From Robiginitomaculum sp. (GTDB taxonomy: Bacteria; Pseudomonadota; Alphaproteobacteria; Caulobacterales; Maricaulaceae): 12,319 bases of DNA. A program made the translations under genes and the position numbers. Positions 7,440-12,319 of the stretch are shown in pieces (within the stretch, counting starts at the first letter, position 1; the number at the start of each line of letters is the position of its first letter). Where the stretch lies: the NCBI GenBank assembly GCA_002733485.1, contig NVVU01000043.1, positions 10,239 through 22,557 of the forward strand, read 5' to 3'. The notes beneath the pieces are model-generated. The model did no database searches, was not told the origin of the DNA, and saw only the letters and a program-made list of their open reading frames with translations.

Positions 7440-7445
7440 CGGCGT

Positions 7446-9530
7446 ATGCGGCCTCAAATCCTCTTTCCTTTATTTGCCGACACCGATGTCCTTGCAGGCG
7501 TCGGGCCAAAGGTGGCGCAAAATCTGGAAAAACTGGGCGCAAAACACGTGCTGGATTTGCTGTTCATGATGCCTAACAGCCTGGTGGATCGGCGCTCCCG
7601 GCCAGGGGTTGCCAATGCCATTGATGGGCAAATCGCCAGCTTTGAGGTGGAGGTCGAAGATCATGCCCCGCCGCCGCGCCGTGGCCTGCCCTATCGGGTG
7701 CGGGTACATGATGACACCGGCTTTTTAACCCTGGCCTGGTTTCATGGCCGCCCGGACTACCTCATGCGCCAGCTTCCCCCCGGGGAAAAACGTATCGTCA
7801 GCGGCAAGGTGGAACGCTTTAGCGGCGACATTCAGATGCTGCACCCGGACTATATCGTCAGTCCGCAAAACGCCGATGAAATCCCGGCCATAGAGCCGGT
7901 TTATCCGATGACGCAGGGTCTGGCCGCCAAAACCCTGCGTAAAGCCATCGTCGGTGCGTTGGAGCGCGCGCCTGAGCTGGAAGAATGGATCGACCCGGGC
8001 CTGCTGTTGGCGGAACAGGGCTGGCCCGCCTGGCGCGAGGCCCTGATGGCCCTGCACCAGCCCACGGATTTGCACGTTCTGGACGAAGACAGCCCGTCGC
8101 GATGCCGTCTGGCCTATGACGAATTACTGTCCCGGCAATTGGCGTTGGCCCTTGTACGCGCGCACCGGCGGGCCAAGCCCGGCCTGGCCCTGACTGGCGA
8201 TGGCCGCAAGGTACAGGCGATACTGGATGCTGCGCCCTTTACCCCCACCGGGGCGCAAGTGCGCGTTTTTGCAGAAATCGAGGCCGATATGGCCATCCCT
8301 GAACGTATGATGCGCCTGTTGCAGGGTGATGTGGGGTCCGGAAAAACCTTTGTGGCGGCGCTGGCCGCGACCCGCGCGGTCGAAGCCGGGGGGCAATGCG
8401 CCCTGATGGCCCCCACCGAAATCCTGGCGCGCCAGCATGCCCACTCTCTGGCTCCCTTGCTGGAGGCGGCGGGCCTGAAACTGGGCATTCTGACCGGGCG
8501 GGATAAGGGCAAGGACCGGGCGCGCATTCTGGATCAGCTCAAAAGCGGCAAAATTGACGTGATCTGCGGCACCCACGCCCTCTTTCAGGAAGGCGTGGAA
8601 TTTCACAACCTGGCGCTGGTAATCATTGATGAACAACACCGTTTTGGCGTCTCGGACCGTTTGCGCCTCACGCAAAAAGGCGCGCGGCCGGACCTGTTGG
8701 TGATGACCGCCACGCCGATACCGCGCACGCTGGCGCTGGCGGTTTATGGGGATATGGATCTTTCCAAGCTGGACGAAAAGCCGCCGGGGCGCACGCCGGT
8801 CACCACCCGGGTCATGCCACTGGACCGGTTGGAAGACGTGATCAGCCGTATTGGCAAATTGATCCATGATGGTGGGCGCGCCTATTGGGTTTGCCCCTTG
8901 GTCGAGGAAAGCGACAAGGTAGATCTGGCCGCCGCCGAGGACCGTTATCACGACCTTAAGGCCCGTTTTGGCAACTGTATTGGCCTGATCCATGGCCGCC
9001 TGCCCGCACATGAAAAAGAACGCCTGTCGCAAGCGTTCAAGAACGGCGATATTCAGATATTGGTGGCCACCACGGTGGTCGAAGTGGGTATGGATGTACC
9101 CGAGGCCAGCGTGATGGTGATTGAACAGGCCGAACGCTTTGGTCTGGCGCAATTGCACCAATTGCGCGGACGGGTTGGCCGTTCAAGCCAGGCCTCGGCC
9201 TGTTTATTGTTATACAAGCCACCCTTAAGCGAAACCGCGCGCAAGCGGCTGGAAACCCTGCGCAATACTGATGACGGGTTTTTAATTGCTGAAACCGACT
9301 GGAAACTGCGCGGCATGGGCGATTTGTTGGGCATGCGCCAAAGCGGCCTGCCCCGCAATCGTTTCGCCCGCCTTGAGCGCGATACGGACCTTTTGGAAAT
9401 TGCCAACACACAGGCGCGCCTGATTGCCCAGACCGATCCGGACCTGACCGGAAAGCGCGGCGCGGCCCTGCGCCAGTTGCTCTATCTGTTCGAACAGGAT
9501 CAGGCGGTGCGCTTGCTCTCATCCGGTTGA
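7446..9530 (+). CDS. recG: ATP-dependent DNA helicase RecG
   Basis: RecG is a double-stranded DNA translocase that reverses stalled forks and remodels branched DNA and R-loops. The 694 residues match the family length. The start M-R-P-Q-I-L-F-P-L-F-A fits alphaproteobacterial RecG N-termini and is followed by the helix-hairpin-helix-like G-V-G-P-K-V-A. The wedge domain, an OB fold that grips the branch point, covers roughly 60-160. The helicase lobes carry Walker A G-D-V-G-S-G-K-T (294-301), A-P-T-E-I-L-A-R-Q-H, Walker B D-E-Q-H (395-398), T-A-T-P-I-P-R-T-L, V-E-V-G-M-D-V-P-E-A and Q-L-R-G-R-V-G-R-S, then the TRG region. These motifs parallel those of Mfd, its nearby SF2 relative on the other strand. 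The 3' end overlaps the convergent DUF502 gene by 31 bp, so there is no room for a terminator between them. Confidence 0.98.
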   Translation: MRPQILFPLFADTDVLAGVGPKVAQNLEKLGAKHVLDLLFMMPNSLVDRRSRPGVANAIDGQIASFEVEVEDHAPPPRRGLPYRVRVHDDTGFLTLAWFHGRPDYLMRQLPPGEKRIVSGKVERFSGDIQMLHPDYIVSPQNADEIPAIEPVYPMTQGLAAKTLRKAIVGALERAPELEEWIDPGLLLAEQGWPAWREALMALHQPTDLHVLDEDSPSRCRLAYDELLSRQLALALVRAHRRAKPGLALTGDGRKVQAILDAAPFTPTGAQVRVFAEIEADMAIPERMMRLLQGDVGSGKTFVAALAATRAVEAGGQCALMAPTEILARQHAHSLAPLLEAAGLKLGILTGRDKGKDRARILDQLKSGKIDVICGTHALFQEGVEFHNLALVIIDEQHRFGVSDRLRLTQKGARPDLLVMTATPIPRTLALAVYGDMDLSKLDEKPPGRTPVTTRVMPLDRLEDVISRIGKLIHDGGRAYWVCPLVEESDKVDLAAAEDRYHDLKARFGNCIGLIHGRLPAHEKERLSQAFKNGDIQILVATTVVEVGMDVPEASVMVIEQAERFGLAQLHQLRGRVGRSSQASACLLLYKPPLSETARKRLETLRNTDDGFLIAETDWKLRGMGDLLGMRQSGLPRNRFARLERDTDLLEIANTQARLIAQTDPDLTGKRGAALRQLLYLFEQDQAVRLLSSG

Positions 9531-10207
9531 GGGGCTTTGCCGTTAGGATAAACCAGCCCCGCCGACAAGATCAGCTTGGCACCGGCATCCACCGGCATAT
9601 CCAGATAGGTCAGGTTTTCTTTTTTCTCATAGATTAGAAAACCCGAGGTCGGGTTTGGCGCCGTGGGTATAAATACCCCCACCACATCCTCGCCCAGCGC
9701 CTTGGCAATCTCGCCTTGCGCCGGGGCTGAAACAAAGCCCACGGCAAAGGTGCCTGCGCGTGGGTATTCTATCAATACCACCTTGTCGAAGGATTGTTCC
9801 TGTTGGGATAAGACGGTTTGAACGATCTGTTTCACCGTGCCGTAAATGCTGCTGACCAGAGGCACGCGTTCAACAATGCGTTCGCCCAGGCCAATCAGAG
9901 TACGGCCAAAAATATTAGCGGTAATGGCCCCCAAAAAGGTGAGTGCCACCACCGCAATCAAGAGGCCCAGGCCCGGTATCGCCACGGGGAGATAGTTTTC
10001 AGGGTTATATTCCGCCGGTATCAGTGGCACCACGCGGCCGTCAACCCAGCGCAGAAAACTCCAGACCAGCCACAAGGTCGCCGCAATCGGTGCCGACACT
10101 ACGATGCCGGTTAGAAAGCTGTTACGCAGCCACAATAACAGGCCTTTGCGTTTGGAAGGTTTGACCAAAATCTCCTGATCATGCTCTTCTTTGTTTTTAT
10201 TATGCAT
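9500..10207 (-). CDS. DUF502 family inner-membrane protein
   Basis: The 235-residue protein matches the DUF502 pattern: a basic N-terminal stretch (K-P-S-K-R-K-G), N-S-F-L-T-G-I-V-V-S-A-P-I starting the first membrane segment (about 31-53), I-P-G-L-G-L-L starting the second (about 75-97), then N-I-F-G-R-T-L-I-G-L-G-E-R, R-V-P-L-V-S-S-I-Y-G-T-V-K-Q, V-V-L-I-E-Y-P-R, and the hallmark P-T-A-P-N-P-T-S-G-F-L (181-191). The C-terminal two-thirds is soluble. No biochemical function is established that I can name; the family also includes plant homologues. ATG 10207 is chosen because it has a GGTGATGAG upstream and sits shortly before the conserved region. The frame runs on to 10870, but that extension is antisense to the next gene. 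The tail-to-tail arrangement with recG is common in Alphaproteobacteria. Confidence 0.92.
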   Translation of the reverse strand: MHNKNKEEHDQEILVKPSKRKGLLLWLRNSFLTGIVVSAPIAATLWLVWSFLRWVDGRVVPLIPAEYNPENYLPVAIPGLGLLIAVVALTFLGAITANIFGRTLIGLGERIVERVPLVSSIYGTVKQIVQTVLSQQEQSFDKVVLIEYPRAGTFAVGFVSAPAQGEIAKALGEDVVGVFIPTAPNPTSGFLIYEKKENLTYLDMPVDAGAKLILSAGLVYPNGKAPQPDESKRTA

Positions 10208-10336
10208 CTCATCACCAGTGTTCAGGTCTTTACAGGTAAGTGGGGAGCAAACCTGAGCATACAAGCCCACAATACACTTGAATATATATGGACCGTGTGG
10301 CGCAATTATGCTCTGATTCGGGCGCAGGAATGAGAC

Positions 10337-11518
10337 ATGAACACAAGCCGAGATAAAATCATCCGTTACGGCCTTTTTGGAGGGCTGGGTTTTTTGTTCC
10401 TGCTGGGCGTATTTGCACTGGTTTCGCGCGACAACCTCTTTCGTTTTCTCAACGATCCGCGCGTGCCTTTTCAAACCTATATCCCACCAACTGCCCCCGA
10501 TTATGCCAACGCAGAGGCCTGGGCCATCGCCCCGCAAAAGACCCAAAATGCCAGTGTGTTTGTGGTTACCCCCACGGTCTATTGGGGCGGCAAAGACTGG
10601 AACACCCCGATTGACGCCGCCAAGCCGCGCGCGCGGCTTTGGCGGGTAGTCATTCCCAATTGGGCAGGACCCTTTGCCAGGGCCGGGGCCGTATCCATTC
10701 CCTATTATCGCGCTGCCTCGCTGTTTTCCTTCCTGACCATACGCAGTGATGCCCGGGGGGCGCGCAAACTGGCCTATGAAGACGTCTTGCAGGCCTTTGA
10801 TGCGTTTGTGGCGCAAATTGGCGGCAAAGGTCCGATCATTCTGGTGGGGGCCGAACAAGGCGGGCTGCACGTACTGGGCCTGTTGCAGGACCGCTTTAAT
10901 GATCCGTATTTACGAGAGCGTCTGGCCGCCGCCTATATTCTGGATTTTGCCGTGCCGCTGGATCTTTTTGATGGCCCCCTAAAAGGGCTATCCCCGTGCC
11001 GTGACAAAGAGGACGCGCGCTGCATCGTCACCTATGGCCCGTTTCAACCGCGTGAAAAATCCGAGATCAAACGCTTTGCCGAGCGCACCATGGTTTGGGA
11101 CCGGAACGGCCTGTTACACCCCACAAAAGGGCGCGCGCTGGCCTGTGTAAACCCGGTGCTTGGCGGTGCGGTTGATGATTTTGCACCCAAACGCCTGCAT
11201 TTGGGGGGCGCAGCGGCAACCGGGCTGGAATGGGGCACCGCGCCGGTACCCATGCCGGCGCAAACCTCAGCGCAATGTGTAGACGGGATATTGCTGGTGG
11301 ATAAGCCAAAATCACGCTCTTTGCGCAAAGGCATGGGCTTTGGCAAACGCTTTAAACCTGATCCGTTCAATCTTTTTTATGAAGACCTGTCCAAAGATGC
11401 TGTCCAGCGCGTGAAAAACCTGAATTTGCGCTTTAAAACCGAAGGCCGTCTGGCCCCGCCCTTTGAAAACTCCATGGAAGTTCTGGACAGCCCCATTCGC
11501 GGCGTGCCGGGGGGCTAG
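10337..11518 (+). CDS. DUF3089 family protein, alpha/beta-hydrolase relative without the nucleophile serine
   Basis: A 393-residue protein with an N-terminal membrane anchor (about 11-29), so the main domain is probably periplasmic. Family marks are D-Y-A-N-A-E-A-W-A (55-63), A-S-V-F-V-V-T-P-T-V-Y-W-G-G-K-D-W-N (72-89), I-P-Y-Y-R-A-A (121-127), A-Y-E-D-V-L-Q-A-F-D (147-155), and the C-terminal C-V-D-G-I-L-L-V-D (314-322). The nucleophile elbow, which I expect as G-H-S-Q-G in this family, reads G-A-E-Q-G-G (171-176), with Glu173 (codon 10853-10855) in place of Ser. Near the C-terminus F-K-P-D-P-F-N-L-F-Y (339-348) appears to lack the catalytic His I would expect before the Asp. A pseudoenzyme or binding role is therefore more likely than hydrolysis. 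Start ATG 10337 has AGGA 7 nt upstream. The stop TAG shares the CTAG at 11515-11518 with the convergent gene. Confidence 0.8.
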   Translation: MNTSRDKIIRYGLFGGLGFLFLLGVFALVSRDNLFRFLNDPRVPFQTYIPPTAPDYANAEAWAIAPQKTQNASVFVVTPTVYWGGKDWNTPIDAAKPRARLWRVVIPNWAGPFARAGAVSIPYYRAASLFSFLTIRSDARGARKLAYEDVLQAFDAFVAQIGGKGPIILVGAEQGGLHVLGLLQDRFNDPYLRERLAAAYILDFAVPLDLFDGPLKGLSPCRDKEDARCIVTYGPFQPREKSEIKRFAERTMVWDRNGLLHPTKGRALACVNPVLGGAVDDFAPKRLHLGGAAATGLEWGTAPVPMPAQTSAQCVDGILLVDKPKSRSLRKGMGFGKRFKPDPFNLFYEDLSKDAVQRVKNLNLRFKTEGRLAPPFENSMEVLDSPIRGVPGG

Positions 11519-11895
11519 TCCAGCACCTTGGCCACTGACGCCAGTGCCACCCGCGCTGCGGCCTCCTGTTCGACTTTGACAAACAGATAGTCCGTATCAT
11601 GGGTGGAGATCGCAAAAAGGCTGACCCCGGCGTCGGCCAGCGCCCCGCTGAGGCGCGATAAAATGCCCACCAACGCAAAATCCAGCACGCCACATACCAT
11701 GAAACCAACCCAGCCGGTTTCGCATTTTTGCGTGTTGATTTCGCGCCCCTCGGGATAAACCAGCGATAGCTCGTCTTCGGTCCGGGTGATGGAAACAAAG
11801 CCATCGCCCGTTAAAATACCTGCCGGAATTTCACTATTGACTGCCAGTTGCGCCACGCAATAGCGCCCGGGCATGGCCTTAAGCGTTAGGGGCAT
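11515..11895 (-). CDS. Small ACT-domain protein
   Basis: A 126-residue protein of the stand-alone ACT-domain group related to aspartate kinase regulatory domains (COG3603-like). Seen are G-R-Y-C-V-A-Q-L at the start, F-V-S-I-T-R-T-E-D-E-L-S-L-V (about 38-51), then G-W-V-G-F-M-V-C-G-V-L-D-F-A-L-V-G-I-L-S-R-L-S-G-A-L-A-D as separate strand and helix, and V-S-L-F-A-I-S-T-H-D-T-D-Y-L-F-V-K near the end. ACT domains bind small ligands, often amino acids; the ligand here is unknown. ATG 11895 follows the clpA stop after a single nucleotide, so translation is likely coupled. A longer reading to 11979 would overlap clpA and add Lys-rich sequence foreign to the family. The stop TAG overlaps the convergent DUF3089 stop. 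Confidence 0.85.
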   Translation of the reverse strand: MPLTLKAMPGRYCVAQLAVNSEIPAGILTGDGFVSITRTEDELSLVYPEGREINTQKCETGWVGFMVCGVLDFALVGILSRLSGALADAGVSLFAISTHDTDYLFVKVEQEAAARVALASVAKVLD

Positions 11896-11896
11896 G

Positions 11897-12319
11897 TCAC
11901 TTGGCTTTGCTTTTTGCGCGGGCCTTTTTGCGGGGCTTGCCAGTAGTTTTGCGTTTTGGTTCTTCAGGGAAGATCTCAAATTTCAGCTTTTCTCTATCTT
12001 CAGGATCCACATCGACTTTCACCAGACCACCGTTTTTTAACTCTCCAAACAGGATCGCATCCGATAGCGGCTTTTTCACATGCTCCTGAATGGTGCGGGA
12101 CAAAGGCCGCGCGCCAAAGGCTTCATCATAGCCTTGTTTGCCCAACCAGTCGCGGGCCGCATCGCTTAACTCAAAGCTGATATTGCGCTCTTCCAGCTGG
12201 TACTCCAGCTGCATCATGAATTTTTCGACCACCAGGCCAATGGTGTCCTCGCCCAGCGAGGCAAACGGGATAGTGGCATCCAGACGATTGCGAAACTCGG
12301 GCGCAAACAGGCGCTTGAT
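11897..12319 (-). CDS. clpA: ATP-dependent Clp protease ATP-binding subunit ClpA, C-terminal part
   Basis: Only the last 140 residues are in the window; the reading frame is open to the right edge. ClpA is the AAA+ unfoldase that feeds substrates into the ClpP protease. The segment covers the end of the second AAA+ module: P-E-F-R-N-R-L-D with the arginine finger, I-P-F-A-S-L-G, then the small domain with the sensor-2 motif G-A-R-P-L-S-R-T-I-Q-E-H-V-K-K-P-L and L-F-G-E-L-K-N-G-G. F-R-N-R-L-D plus the small-domain wording favours ClpA over ClpB or ClpC. The protein ends in a strongly basic tail, with 11 Lys/Arg among the last 19 residues. The stop is 1 nt from the ACT-gene start, so the two form one unit. 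Confidence 0.93.
   Translation of the reverse strand: MKRLFAPEFRNRLDATIPFASLGEDTIGLVVEKFMMQLEYQLEERNISFELSDAARDWLGKQGYDEAFGARPLSRTIQEHVKKPLSDAILFGELKNGGLVKVDVDPEDREKLKFEIFPEEPKRKTTGKPRKKARAKSKAK

Noticed and set aside
8124..9161. 345-codon open frame on - inside recG
   Set aside because: It lies wholly opposite the helicase domain of recG, has no family features and is rich in His/Gln/Arg as expected of an antisense shadow.
10208..10336. Promoters in the divergent DUF502/DUF3089 gap
   Set aside because: AT-rich pieces such as TATATA are present, but no -35/-10 pair with acceptable spacing was found on either strand.
10208..10870. Extension of the DUF502 frame to a 456-residue protein
   Set aside because: The added part has no family similarity, is antisense to the start of the DUF3089 gene and crosses the divergent intergenic region; ATG 10207 has a ribosome binding site and fits the family length.

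Overview
The window looks like chromosomal DNA of an alphaproteobacterium of moderate GC content. The case rests on gene order and protein character: a complete mfd lies directly behind sdhE, recG faces away from that pair, and a DUF502 membrane protein gene converges on recG. That neighbourhood is common in Alphaproteobacteria. A clpA-type gene end and a small ACT-domain gene close the window. I see no rRNA, tRNA, CRISPR array, insertion sequence or phage gene. No stretch above about 210 bases lacks a gene.

Layout from left to right. An unrecognised, more AT-rich gene (2-475, +) probably enters from outside the window. It converges on a nitronate monooxygenase-like gene (533-1495, -), with a perfect 12-bp hairpin between them. 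The short gap between mfd and the monooxygenase gene holds an operator-like inverted repeat. mfd (1574-5056, -) follows sdhE (5059-5337, -) with a 2-nt gap. A probable two-gene operon comes next: a secreted endonuclease/exonuclease/phosphatase-fold (EEP) phosphodiesterase resembling neutral sphingomyelinases (5547-6542, +) and a MipA/OmpV-type outer-membrane protein (6546-7397, +). Then come recG (7446-9530, +), DUF502 (9500-10207, -), a DUF3089 alpha/beta-hydrolase relative (10337-11518, +), an ACT-domain protein (11515-11895, -) and the C-terminal end of clpA (11897-12319, -).

The core genes serve DNA repair and replication-fork rescue (mfd, recG), flavin loading of succinate dehydrogenase (sdhE) and protein quality control (clpA). 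The unusual part is the secreted phosphodiesterase/outer-membrane pair sitting inside the mfd-sdhE/recG locus. Upstream of it is a sequence with the architecture of a PhoB box: two 7-mers at 11-bp period, then a -10-like hexamer 9 bp downstream. I infer a phosphate-starvation-inducible module that releases phosphate from phosphodiester substrates, possibly phospholipids. The second notable item is the DUF3089 protein, whose nucleophile elbow reads GAEQGG and so lacks the serine expected in a GHSQG-type motif, suggesting a membrane-anchored pseudoenzyme. Both are inferences from reading the sequence and were not tested by database search.
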